Program-made: the position numbers and the translations under genes | Shown: in pieces, positions 1 through 7,617 of the stretch | Numbering within the stretch: position 1 is the stretch's first letter | How the letters are laid out: every line of letters begins with the position of its first letter | NCBI RefSeq assembly: GCF_018614975.1 | Contig: NZ_JAGGNR010000011.1 | Coordinates: 466,262-530,261 of the forward strand | Source: Paenibacillus polymyxa | GTDB lineage: Bacteria; Bacillota; Bacilli; Paenibacillales; Paenibacillaceae | Reading direction: 5' to 3' | DNA length: 64,000 bases | The notes under the pieces: generated by a model | The model's database searches: none | What the model saw: only the letters and a program-made list of their open reading frames with translations | Told to the model about the DNA's origin: nothing

Positions 1-687
1 GAACAATTGGCGAAACTCGTGAAAGAGGCGGGCAATCATCTTACTACAGGCTTTGTGGGCACACCTTATCTGAATCCGGTATTGAGTGATGCAGGTCTTC
101 ACGACCTGGCTTATACATTACTTTTTCAAGAGGATTATCCGTCCTGGCTATATCAGGTGACTCAAGGCGCAACGACCGTTTGGGAACATTGGGATGGGAT
201 CAAGGAGGATGGCAGTCTCTGGAGTGCTGATATGAACTCATTTAACCACTATGCGTACGGTGCGATTGGGGAATGGTTGTACCGTTACGTTGCCGGCATT
301 CGGTCCGATGAACATCAGCCAGGATTCCGAATGGTACATATCGAGCCGCAACCCGGACCTGGACTGGATTGGGTGGAAGCGAGTCTGGAGACGATGTATG
401 GTCAAGTTGCTTCAAGCTGGCACCGGCTGGCGGAGAGTGAAATGGAGATTCGTGTGCATATTCCCGCCAACACAAGAGGTACGGTACGTCTTCCTGGAGC
501 GGGTGCACAGATCGTTCTGGAACAAGGGAAACCGTTGGATCAGATAAATGGAGTTCAGGATATTCAGAACATTGGAGACGATGTTGAAGTCACCCTTGGA
601 TCTGGAATTTACCAATTTACTTACAAAGACACGGATGCGAAAAAGGATCGGGATGTTCAGGAGGCTGCATTGACAGAGTCCGTATAA
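1..687 (+). CDS. alpha-L-rhamnosidase, C-terminal part (GH78), cut by the window edge
   Basis: The frame is open from base 1, so the start lies outside the window and only the last 228 residues are visible. GH78 enzymes release terminal alpha-L-rhamnose from glycosides and polysaccharides. The piece shows the end of the (alpha/alpha)6 barrel, with the family-typical TTVWEHWDGI around residue 60 and NHYAYGAIGEWLYRYVAGI around residue 85, followed by a beta-rich C-terminal domain (about residues 110-205). No secretion signal can be judged because the N-terminus is missing. A hairpin terminator follows at 719-749. The GH78 call is confident; the exact substrate is not. Confidence 0.85.
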   Translation, partial: EQLAKLVKEAGNHLTTGFVGTPYLNPVLSDAGLHDLAYTLLFQEDYPSWLYQVTQGATTVWEHWDGIKEDGSLWSADMNSFNHYAYGAIGEWLYRYVAGIRSDEHQPGFRMVHIEPQPGPGLDWVEASLETMYGQVASSWHRLAESEMEIRVHIPANTRGTVRLPGAGAQIVLEQGKPLDQINGVQDIQNIGDDVEVTLGSGIYQFTYKDTDAKKDRDVQEAALTESV

Positions 688-718
688 TGATAGAATAAGC
701 GGTAAGAGGTACACTTGA

Positions 719-749
719 AGAGGATCTGCACACACGCAGGTCCTTTTTC
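719..749 (+). terminator. rho-independent terminator after the rhamnosidase gene
   Basis: The arms AGGATCTGC and GCAGGTCCT are separated by a short ACACAC loop and followed directly by TTTTTC. It lies 32 bases after the stop codon. Confidence 0.7.
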
Positions 750-802
750 GAACTTGTCTGAGAGTGAATTGGTAGTATTTGAACAATGAAAGGAGCATGA
801 CC

Positions 803-1279
803 ATGGCAAAACCTGAATTTAAAGATGCGCCTTTGCGCCGCGAAATAGAGAATCTGGCTAAGCAACAGGATCACCATACATTGGCCTGTTGGGCTGCGGA
901 GTGTGCGGCACGTGTCTTGCATATATTTGAGAAGAAGAAGACGGAGGATCTCCGCGCCCGTGATGCCATTGACGCAGGAAGAGGTTGGATCTGTGGTGAG
1001 ATTACCATGGTTGATGCTCGAAAGGCGGCTTTTGCAGCTCATACTGCTGCACGGGAAGCCGATAATGTCGCTGCCTCTGCTGCATCTCGTGCGGCGGGGC
1101 ATGCAGCTGCAACGGCCCATGTCAAAGGCCATGCGGTGCATGCCGCAACGTATGCAGTGAAAGCTATCTTTTATGCCTGTCTGATGGAAGAGCAAGAACG
1201 TCGTGTCCTGGAAGAGAGAACATGGCAATATCAATATCTGTTGGGAGGATGTAGTGATCATGGTGAAAGAAAACGTTAG
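803..1279 (+). CDS. Imm5-like putative immunity protein
   Basis: A 158-residue, Ala- and His-rich, all-helical protein. The first part (LACWAAECAARVLHIFE, about residues 34-50) and the Ala-rich repeats (AAREADNVAASAASRAAGHA) resemble the Imm5-like domain that is often annotated as a putative immunity protein in Firmicutes. I chose the ATG at 803 because AAGGAG lies 7 bases upstream; the ATG at 797 is too close to that site. No toxin gene is visible next to it. Its last 20 bases overlap the following GNAT gene, which suggests co-transcription. The fold assignment comes from pattern memory only, and an antitoxin role is unproven. Confidence 0.6.
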   Translation: MAKPEFKDAPLRREIENLAKQQDHHTLACWAAECAARVLHIFEKKKTEDLRARDAIDAGRGWICGEITMVDARKAAFAAHTAAREADNVAASAASRAAGHAAATAHVKGHAVHAATYAVKAIFYACLMEEQERRVLEERTWQYQYLLGGCSDHGERKR

Positions 1280-1793
1280 ATTAATTAAACCATCAAAAGC
1301 CTATAAGGATGCGTATTTGGCATTTTATGAAGACTGGGTCAGAAGTGGAGAATCGATGGTACCTTGGGTCATTTCCAAAGATCCTTCTGCGTTTGATGAG
1401 ATGTTGGCGTTTTTGCAGCGCAATGAACAAGGGATCGACATCCCGGAAGGCTGGGTCAAAGACAGTACATACTGGCTGGTCACGGAGAGTCAAAAAATTG
1501 TGGGTGCCGTGAATATAAGACATGAGCTTAACGATAAATTGTTCAACAGTGGAGGGCATATTGGATATGGCATTCGTCCAGGAGAGCGGCAAAGTGGCTA
1601 TGGTTCCGAAATTCTCAGGCTTTCTTTGGAGAAAACAAGAGAGCTTGGAATTACCAAAGTATTGATCGTATGCGATGCGGTTAATGAGCCTTCCAGAAGG
1701 GTTATCCTTCGAAATGGTGGCATTCGGGATGAAGACTATGTGGAGTCCAATGGCAACATTGTTGAACGATTCTGGATAGAAATTGTCGAATAA
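1260..1793 (+). CDS. GNAT family N-acetyltransferase
   Basis: A 177-residue GNAT acetyltransferase, expected to transfer acetyl from acetyl-CoA to an unknown amine. Visible are the beta4 strand GGHIGYGIRPGERQSGYGSE (about residues 98-117), which holds the acetyl-CoA pyrophosphate loop (R-x-x-G-x-G/S type), and VCDAVNEPSRRVILRNGG, the usual beta5-alpha4 asparagine segment. The ATG at 1260 is supported by GGGAGG about 11 bases upstream, and the gene starts inside the end of the Imm5-like gene. The pairing may be an operon. The substrate cannot be predicted. Confidence 0.85.
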   Translation: MVKENVRLIKPSKAYKDAYLAFYEDWVRSGESMVPWVISKDPSAFDEMLAFLQRNEQGIDIPEGWVKDSTYWLVTESQKIVGAVNIRHELNDKLFNSGGHIGYGIRPGERQSGYGSEILRLSLEKTRELGITKVLIVCDAVNEPSRRVILRNGGIRDEDYVESNGNIVERFWIEIVE

Positions 1794-1933
1794 TGCAGAA
1801 TAACGATGTAATTTAACGAAAATAATATAGATTATGATTGTATTACCCTCGTGTGCTGATTAAAATGAAGCATAGAATCTGGATTGCGGCCGGAAACTAT
1901 CATCCCATATCAGGCACAAGTGAGGTTATCTTT

Positions 1934-3022
1934 ATGAATCAACCGGTTAATCGGCCCCGGCGAATTGAGTATCTGGATCTCTATCGTGCTTTTGCCATCA
2001 TGGCAGTGGTAGCTATTCATGCAACTTCAACAGCAGTCGCGCATTACCCCAAGCATACATTAGATCATGATGTGTATTATTTCTGGAACACGTTTTTGCA
2101 ATTTGCCGTTCCAGCGTTTCTGTTTCTGTCATCCCTGGTCTTGTTCTACAACTACAGCTCCAAGGTGAATGAAAAGGGTTGGATGCTCGCTTTTTATAAA
2201 AAGCGTTTATTTAATGTATTTGTACCTTATCTGGTGTGGTCCCTTATCTACTTTGCTATTAAACAGTTGCTTGCGGGCAAAGAACCTTTGACCCATGGTG
2301 TTCAATTTGCCAAACAATTGGTGATGGGAACCGCTCATACGCACTTGTACTTTTTTCTGATTATTATTCAATTCTATATCGTTTTTCCATGGCTTCTGTC
2401 CCTTACACGCCACGGTTTGTTTAATCGTTATTTGCCATTATTCTTTATTGCGGGCCAAGCGATCTTCTATGCACTACATTTGCAGTTTCACTTCGAACGG
2501 ACAGGAAGTTTGTTACCCAGTTATCTGATCGTGATTGGATTTGGCGCATGGGTTGGGCTGAACTTTGAGTGGGCATTAAAGAAACTGTATACTCACCGTT
2601 ATGTACTTATAGCTACGTTGTTGAGCGGAGGTGCCATTTTTATATATGGTAATGCTTATATCAAAACCGCTTTTGCTGCATACCCGGTTATTACCTATAC
2701 CTTGCTGTTTCTGTTCCGAAATCTGTTTACCTTGTCAGCCTGCTTGCTCCTGCTGACTTTTAGTGAACGAATCGGCACAGGAAAACATACCGAGGTTCGG
2801 AAAGCTACGCGTATTCTGGACTCCTTGGGTACAGTTGCGTTCGGTGTATTTTTAATGCATCCACTCGTACTGCTCTTCTGGAGGCGTGAATTCACAGATG
2901 AACTGGCTCGGCACTTCAGCGTAGGCATCATACTATCTTATGTTGTGGCGCTTCTGATCTCATGGATCTGCGCGATGGGATTGCGCCGGATGAAGTGGGG
3001 ATGGGTACTGATTGGACGTTAA
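1934..3022 (+). CDS. acyltransferase family 3 membrane protein
   Basis: A 362-residue integral membrane protein of the acyltransferase-3 family, which O-acylates cell-surface glycans or small molecules. The N-terminal RIEYLDLYRAFAIMAVVAIHA carries the Arg and His typical of the family (about residues 10-30), and about ten hydrophobic helices follow. The last helices include FGVFLMHPLVLLFW. The ATG at 1934 matches the usual family N-terminus; an upstream in-frame extension to 1838 has no family-like residues. A terminator follows at 3049-3106. The acyl donor and acceptor are unknown. Confidence 0.85.
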   Translation: MNQPVNRPRRIEYLDLYRAFAIMAVVAIHATSTAVAHYPKHTLDHDVYYFWNTFLQFAVPAFLFLSSLVLFYNYSSKVNEKGWMLAFYKKRLFNVFVPYLVWSLIYFAIKQLLAGKEPLTHGVQFAKQLVMGTAHTHLYFFLIIIQFYIVFPWLLSLTRHGLFNRYLPLFFIAGQAIFYALHLQFHFERTGSLLPSYLIVIGFGAWVGLNFEWALKKLYTHRYVLIATLLSGGAIFIYGNAYIKTAFAAYPVITYTLLFLFRNLFTLSACLLLLTFSERIGTGKHTEVRKATRILDSLGTVAFGVFLMHPLVLLFWRREFTDELARHFSVGIILSYVVALLISWICAMGLRRMKWGWVLIGR

Positions 3023-3048
3023 GTTAAAATAAACATATGCCATTTAAG

Positions 3049-3106
3049 ATAAGAGTTTTCAAGCCCTCACACGTTGAGGGAATCACTTGAAAACTCTTTT
3101 TTATTT
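3049..3106 (+). terminator. strong terminator after the acyltransferase
   Basis: AAGAGTTTTCAAG pairs with CTTGAAAACTCTT. An inner stem CCCTC/GAGGG lies between them, and TTTTTTA follows. Confidence 0.8.
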
Positions 3107-3187
3107 GCGCTAAAGAAGGTATTATAGAGTTTAATGTCCATAAAATTGAATTAATGGAATGAACACTACCTTGTCAGGAGTGATCGA

Positions 3188-3639
3188 ATGAAATTAGTGA
3201 TTATTTTTGGTCCGCAGGCTGTGGGCAAGATGACGGTGGGGCAAGAGCTGGAGAAGATAACAAAGCTTAAATTGTTTGAGTGACCCGCCGGGTTTAATTT
3301 TCACATTTGTGTGGGCTTTGGACGCGGAGTCAGATAGTGAATACATCCGTGAGATCAGTGAGTTGTTTACATCTCAAGGGAGGACAGGTCTGTTATGTGG
3401 AACTGGAGGCTGATCCATCGGAAAGATTGGAGCGCAATAAAAGTCCGCATCGCTTGCTGCATAAGCCAACCAAGCGTGACATCGCGTGGTCTGAGCGAGA
3501 TTTGCTTGATACGATGAAGCTTTATCGATTGAATTCGGAACCGGGGGAAATCACACATGAACACTACATACGGATTGATAACACACACAAGAGCCCGGAT
3601 GAGGTGGCAAAGTTAATTCAGGAACGATTTAATTTGTAA
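3188..3639 (+). pseudogene. broken P-loop kinase-like gene (AAA/shikimate-kinase type)
   Basis: From the ATG at 3188, preceded by AGGAG, the frame gives MKLVIIFGPQAVGKMTVGQE, a Walker A loop at the extreme N-terminus, and stops at 3281 after 31 codons. The C-terminal part continues in another frame (about 3307-3639), with VCYVELEADPSERLERNKS and a helical end IDNTHKSPDEVAKLIQERFN. This looks like the family of about 175-residue P-loop kinase-like proteins with the middle deleted and a frame change. The two halves clearly belong together, but the product is unlikely to be active. The family substrate is unknown to me. Confidence 0.65.
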
Positions 3640-3696
3640 TCTGAGAAACGTCTAACTTAGCAAAGTAGATACTTTATATGAGAGGGGCACTACATC

Positions 3697-4002
3697 ATGT
3701 ACTTTGTTATATTTCTGCTCATAGGACTTGTTTTATGTTATCTGATCCCATTCGGTCCAATAGTGGCCGGGGGTATTATTTTTGCACTTGTTGTAGACCA
3801 ATACCGCCAGACGATGCATATGCGTGAAGATATCCGGGATATCAAGAATCATCTGGGCCTAATGAACAATAATGAGGCAAAAGAGTACGAGTTGGATAAA
3901 GAATATACGCAAGTTGATCAATTGAGTTCAGAAGAAATGAACATGATTAATCGAAGAATCGAAGCGGAACTGGAGAAAGAAAGCAAAAACAATAAACCGT
4001 GA
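3697..4002 (+). CDS. small membrane protein of unknown function
   Basis: A 101-residue protein, preceded by GAGAGGGGC 9 bases before the ATG. Residues 1-33 form one or two membrane helices (FLLIGLVLCYLIPFGPIVAG then IIFALVV). The rest is a charged, probably coiled-coil tail with alternating Glu, Asp and Lys residues. I do not recognise a family. It stands alone between the kinase pseudogene and the bgl regulator and shares no obvious promoter with either. Confidence 0.6.
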   Translation: MYFVIFLLIGLVLCYLIPFGPIVAGGIIFALVVDQYRQTMHMREDIRDIKNHLGLMNNNEAKEYELDKEYTQVDQLSSEEMNMINRRIEAELEKESKNNKP

Positions 4003-4090
4003 ATTCCTGTAAAATAATTCTTGATTTGCTCACTCCTGTGAGTATATTTACCTAGATCAGGAGTCATGCTAATTCGATATTAACTTTTTG

Positions 4091-4119
4091 TTGCACTGTG
4101 TAGAAATTTGTAATATTAT
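4091..4119 (+). promoter_or_regulatory. sigma-A promoter of the licT gene
   Basis: TTGCAC and TATTAT are separated by 17 bases. The promoter before the second PTS gene (7303-7331) has the same layout and a similar downstream leader. Confidence 0.6.
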
Positions 4120-4142
4120 GAGGGAAGCGCGTACAACATATC

Positions 4143-4171
4143 GGGTTGTAACTGTTGAATCAGGCAAAGCC
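4143..4171 (+). promoter_or_regulatory. RAT antiterminator element (type A) in the licT leader
   Basis: This 29-base segment begins GGGTTGTAACTG and ends CAGGCAAAGCC, around a TTGAAT loop. It has the size and layout of the ribonucleic antiterminator bound by BglG/LicT proteins. Downstream, CAAAGCC can pair imperfectly with GGTTTG before TTTGTCTTTTT, so a weak overlapping terminator is possible and licT may regulate itself. Confidence 0.65.
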
Positions 4172-4226
4172 GTATACCTTGAGAAAAGGGATTGGTTTGT
4201 CTTTTTCTGTATATTGGAGTGATAAA

Positions 4227-5069
4227 GTGAAAATCGAGAAGGTGCTGAACAACAATGCTGTAGTTGCAATGAATGACGAACAACAGGAAGTTATTATCAT
4301 TGGCCGGGGGATTGCTTATCAGAAGCGGGCGGGTGATATGGTTTCCGAGCAGCATATCGACAAGATATTTACTTTACAGAATGAAGATATTCAGGAAAAC
4401 TTCAAGGCATTAATTTCAAGCATTCCTCTGGAATACATGAAAGTATCCGAGGAAATTATTGCTTACGCCAAGCTAAAACTTGGCAAGAAATTAAATGAGA
4501 GCATTTACTTACATCTCACAGACCATATTCACTTTGCCATTGAGCGGTATCGCAAGAATCTGCCCATACGCAACGGGTTAATCTGGGAGACAAAGCAGTT
4601 ATACAAAGAGGAATATGAAGTCGGAATGGAAGCGCTCAATATGATCTGTGATCAGTTTGGTGTGATCTTGCCCGAGGACGAAGCCGGTTTTATGGCACTT
4701 CACTTTGTCAATGCAGCTTTGAATGAGGAAATGCCCAACATCAAGAGTATGACCCAGGTCATGCAGGAAATCTTGACAATCATCAAGTATCATTTCAAGA
4801 TTGATTTTGATGAGAACTCACTGACATTTTATCGCTTTGTGACGCATTTGAAGTTTTTCGCCCAACGTTTGGTGAAGGGAAAACATTACAAGAGCAACAA
4901 CGATGATGAACTGTTCCTGATGATTCAGAAAAAGTATCCAGCAGCGCACAAGTGCTCGGAGAAAATTAAGAAATTCATTGAAAGCAACTACACGTATCAA
5001 CTAACTGACGAAGAATTGATGTACTTAACGATTCATATTGAGAGAGTTGTGAATGCAACTTCTGAATAA
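4227..5069 (+). CDS. licT: LicT/BglG-family transcriptional antiterminator
   Basis: A 280-residue RNA-binding antiterminator. Residues 1-55 form the CAT RNA-binding domain (KIEKVLNNNAVVA, then IIIGRGIAYQKRAGD). Two PRD domains follow, with phosphorylatable His residues in HLTDHIHFAIER (about 95-106, PRD1) and FMALHFVNA, and in LTIHIERVV at the C-terminus (PRD2). The GTG at 4227 fits the family length and has GGAG 8 bases upstream. The protein should bind RAT elements at 4143, 5089, 7362 and 7473 and let transcription continue into the PTS genes when beta-glucosides are present. GlcT/SacT-type specificity is possible, but the EIIBCA partners favour LicT. Confidence 0.88.
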   Translation: MKIEKVLNNNAVVAMNDEQQEVIIIGRGIAYQKRAGDMVSEQHIDKIFTLQNEDIQENFKALISSIPLEYMKVSEEIIAYAKLKLGKKLNESIYLHLTDHIHFAIERYRKNLPIRNGLIWETKQLYKEEYEVGMEALNMICDQFGVILPEDEAGFMALHFVNAALNEEMPNIKSMTQVMQEILTIIKYHFKIDFDENSLTFYRFVTHLKFFAQRLVKGKHYKSNNDDELFLMIQKKYPAAHKCSEKIKKFIESNYTYQLTDEELMYLTIHIERVVNATSE

Positions 5070-5088
5070 TCCCATAGATCAGCTTGCA

Positions 5089-5113
5089 GGGTTGCAACCA
5101 CTAGGGCAAAACC
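5089..5113 (+). promoter_or_regulatory. RAT element (type B) before the first PTS gene
   Basis: GGGTTGCAACC, a four-base loop and GGGCAAAACC form a RAT-like hairpin. Its 3' side shares AAAACC with the terminator at 5108-5181, so the two structures exclude each other, as expected for LicT-controlled antitermination. Confidence 0.7.
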
Positions 5114-5181
5114 TGAACGCTTGAATGACAGAACATACCGTTAACGGGATGTTCCATACATTCAAATGTTCAGGTTTTTTT
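5108..5181 (+). terminator. regulated terminator between licT and bglP
   Basis: AAAACCTGAACGCTTGAATG pairs with CATTCAAATGTTCAGGTTTT across a loop and is followed by a run of T. It overlaps the RAT at 5089-5113. Confidence 0.8.
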
Positions 5182-5236
5182 ATTCTCTCCAATATGCTTC
5201 GAATCCGTGTCTAGCCAGAAAGGAAGAAAAGACTTC

Positions 5237-7174
5237 ATGAAACACGAGCAATTAGCCAAAGACATTCTGTCTGGCGTTGGTGGAAAACAGAACATTAACA
5301 GCGTGGTGCACTGTGCGACCAGACTTCGTTTCAAATTAAAAAATGACAATAATGCCAAAACAGACGAACTCAAAAATCTACCTGGAGTTATAACAGTAAT
5401 GCAAAGCGGGGGGCAATACCAGGTAGTTGTGGGTAACGAAGTGTCTGATGTGTATAAAGCCTTGTTACAGGTGGGTAATATGAATGCGGATGAACCGGTC
5501 TCAAGTGATGATTCAGAATCTTCCGGTAAAAAAGAGAGTCTCTTGGGTCAGTTTATCGACTTGATCTCAGGTGTATTTACACCAATTCTCGGCCTGCTTG
5601 CTGCAACAGGGATGATCAAAGGTTTCCTGTCCATGTTTACTTCTCTCGAATGGCTGGACCCGGCTTCAGGAACATATCAATTGTTGAATGCTGCAGGAGA
5701 CTGTTTGTTCTACTTCTTCCCAATCTTCCTGGGTTACACAGCTATGAAAAAATTCGGTGGATCTCCATTCCTCGGGATGGCCATCGGAGCATCACTTGTA
5801 TATCCGACCTTATCCGGTCTTAGTGGTGGGGAACCGCTCTATACGCTGTTTGCAGGCACATTGTTTGAATCACCGATTCATATCACGTTCCTGGGTATTC
5901 CCGTTATCTTGATGAGTTATTCCTCATCCGTCATTCCGATTATTATTGCTGCTTATTTTGGAGCAAAGGTAGAAGCATTCTTCAAAAAGATCATTCCTTC
6001 TGTTGTGAGAACGTTCCTCACGCCATTCTTTACAATTCTAATTGTTGTACCTGTAACCTTCCTCTTGATTGGTCCAATCGCAACATGGGCAAGTCAGCTG
6101 ATTGGTGCCGGGGTATCGGGCATCTATGACTTGAGTCCGTTGGTAACCGGTATTGTTGTTGGTGGATTGTGGCAAGTGTTGGTGATCTTCGGGTTACACT
6201 GGGGTATCGTACCAATTATGCTGCTCAATCTGTCCACTCTGAAAGCAGATCCGATACTGGCGATGATGTTTGCTGCTTCTTTTGCTCAGATTGGTGCCGT
6301 TCTTGGCGTTATGCTTAAAACGAAAAATACCAAACTCAAATCACTGGGTGTTCCTGCCTTTGTGTCCGGGATTTTTGGTGTAACCGAGCCTGCTATTTAT
6401 GGTCTTACTTTGCCACTGAAAAAACCATTTATTATGAGTTGTATTGCCTCTGCAACCGCTGGTGGTATTATTGGCTTTGCAGGTTCCAAAATGTTTGTAT
6501 TTGCTTCAGGAATCTTTGGTGTTCCAGCGCTGATTAGTCCCACAGAGGGGATCAACTATGAATTCTGGATGGCCATGATTGCTACTATCATTGCTTTTGT
6601 ACTAGGCTTTGTTCTCGTATATTTTGTAGGATTCAAAGACCCTGCTAATCCAGAGGCTGCCAAACAGGCTCCAGAGCCAGTAAAAGAAGAGAAGGCTGCA
6701 CTTGAGCCTAATCCAAACAATCGCTACGAAATTGCCAGCCCGATGACCGGTGAGGTGGTTCCTTTGCAAGAAATTAACGATGCTACATTTGCTGGTGAAC
6801 ATATGGGTAAAGGGATCGCCATTCGTCCAACCAGTGGGAGAGTTGTGTCCCCGATTAATGGTGTGGTACAGACGATTTATCGTACCAAACATGCAATTGG
6901 ACTTGTAGATGATCAGGGTGTAGAGATTCTAATCCATATCGGTCAGGATACGGTACAGCTCAAAGGTCAACATTTCACTGCCCATGTGAAAGATGGAGAT
7001 CGTGTGAGTGTTGGCGATCTGATCGTTGAATTTGATCTGCAGGCCATTATTGAGGCGGGTTATGAGACCGTAACACCGATTATTGTAACTAATACGGCTG
7101 ATTATTTAGACGTGGTTGCTACAACAAGTCGTGAAGTGCAAGAAAAGGATAAATTGGTTACGGTTATTGGTTGA
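5237..7174 (+). CDS. bglP: beta-glucoside PTS transporter, EIIBCA fusion
   Basis: A 645-residue phosphotransferase permease that imports and phosphorylates beta-glucosides. Order: EIIB (1-90; phospho-Cys in VVHCATRLRF), EIIC (about 105-465; many membrane helices, with GIFGVTEPAIYG), a Pro/Glu-rich linker, and EIIA (about 495-645; phospho-His in EILIHIGQDTV). The ATG at 5237 is chosen for the EIIB start MKHEQLAKDIL and the AAGGAAG site upstream. It is controlled by the RAT/terminator leader and licT. The second EIIBCA at 7618 is a close paralogue. Exact sugar specificity (salicin, arbutin, cellobiose) cannot be read. Confidence 0.9.
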   Translation: MKHEQLAKDILSGVGGKQNINSVVHCATRLRFKLKNDNNAKTDELKNLPGVITVMQSGGQYQVVVGNEVSDVYKALLQVGNMNADEPVSSDDSESSGKKESLLGQFIDLISGVFTPILGLLAATGMIKGFLSMFTSLEWLDPASGTYQLLNAAGDCLFYFFPIFLGYTAMKKFGGSPFLGMAIGASLVYPTLSGLSGGEPLYTLFAGTLFESPIHITFLGIPVILMSYSSSVIPIIIAAYFGAKVEAFFKKIIPSVVRTFLTPFFTILIVVPVTFLLIGPIATWASQLIGAGVSGIYDLSPLVTGIVVGGLWQVLVIFGLHWGIVPIMLLNLSTLKADPILAMMFAASFAQIGAVLGVMLKTKNTKLKSLGVPAFVSGIFGVTEPAIYGLTLPLKKPFIMSCIASATAGGIIGFAGSKMFVFASGIFGVPALISPTEGINYEFWMAMIATIIAFVLGFVLVYFVGFKDPANPEAAKQAPEPVKEEKAALEPNPNNRYEIASPMTGEVVPLQEINDATFAGEHMGKGIAIRPTSGRVVSPINGVVQTIYRTKHAIGLVDDQGVEILIHIGQDTVQLKGQHFTAHVKDGDRVSVGDLIVEFDLQAIIEAGYETVTPIIVTNTADYLDVVATTSREVQEKDKLVTVIG

Positions 7175-7217
7175 TTTTGATTCAGTGCTATTTATTAATG
7201 TGAACGTTAAGCTATAA

Positions 7218-7256
7218 CGAGACCACTTCGATGTTTTCGAAGTGGTCTCGTTTTTC
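7218..7256 (+). terminator. strong terminator after the first PTS gene
   Basis: A perfect 13-base inverted repeat, CGAGACCACTTCG and CGAAGTGGTCTCG, with an ATGTTTT loop and TTTTT after it. It separates the two PTS transcription units. Confidence 0.9.
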
Positions 7257-7302
7257 ATTTTCCGTCACTAAAATGTATTTGTGAAATTAATAAAAATAAG
7301 TG

Positions 7303-7331
7303 TTGCAAACGTAGTTCAGATGTACTATGAT
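7303..7331 (+). promoter_or_regulatory. promoter of the second PTS operon
   Basis: TTGCAA and TATGAT are spaced by 17 bases. The position relative to the type A RAT matches the licT promoter. Confidence 0.6.
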
Positions 7332-7361
7332 GAGTTCAAGAAGTAAGCGCATACATCAATC

Positions 7362-7390
7362 GGGTTGTAACTGTTTAATCAGGCAATGCC
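7362..7390 (+). promoter_or_regulatory. RAT-like element (type A) in the second PTS leader
   Basis: This 29-base element (GGGTTGTAACTG ... CAGGCAATGCC) is nearly identical to the one before licT at 4143. The following hairpin (CCATCCTC/GAGGGTATGG) lacks a T-run, so this copy seems to have lost its terminator. Confidence 0.55.
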
Positions 7391-7472
7391 GACCATCCTC
7401 AGTTCAGAGGGTATGGAATGTAACTTACTTTCGTTATCCAAATAATTAAATACCAATGTGTACAGCCTTGCA

Positions 7473-7498
7473 GGGTTGCAACCGTTAAGGGCAAAACC
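7473..7498 (+). promoter_or_regulatory. RAT element (type B) before the second PTS gene
   Basis: GGGTTGCAACC and GGGCAAAACC with a short loop, almost the same as 5089-5113. The AAAACC is shared with the terminator that starts at 7493. Confidence 0.7.
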
Positions 7499-7574
7499 TG
7501 AATTGCTGAATAACACGACTGATTTCCGGACGATCCGGTATGTTGTGTATGTTCAGTGGTTCAGGTTTTATTTG
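7493..7574 (+). terminator. regulated terminator before the second PTS gene
   Basis: AAAACCTGAATTGCTGAA pairs with TTCAGTGGTTCAGGTTTT across a long loop. The T-run is short (TTTTATTTG). The stem overlaps the RAT, as in the first leader. Confidence 0.7.
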
Positions 7575-7617
7575 TTTCAAAAAGCAAGGGGAGTCTACTT
7601 AGAGAGGGAGAATTACA

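Noticed and set aside
4031..4065. ACTCCTG/CAGGAGT inverted repeat upstream of licT
   Set aside because: The arms are only seven bases and there is no T-run; a regulator site is possible but not supported.
7196..7215. Catabolite repression (cre) box TGTGAACGTTAAGC before the second PTS operon
   Set aside because: It deviates from the consensus at the 3' half and lies upstream of the first operon's terminator, not at a promoter.
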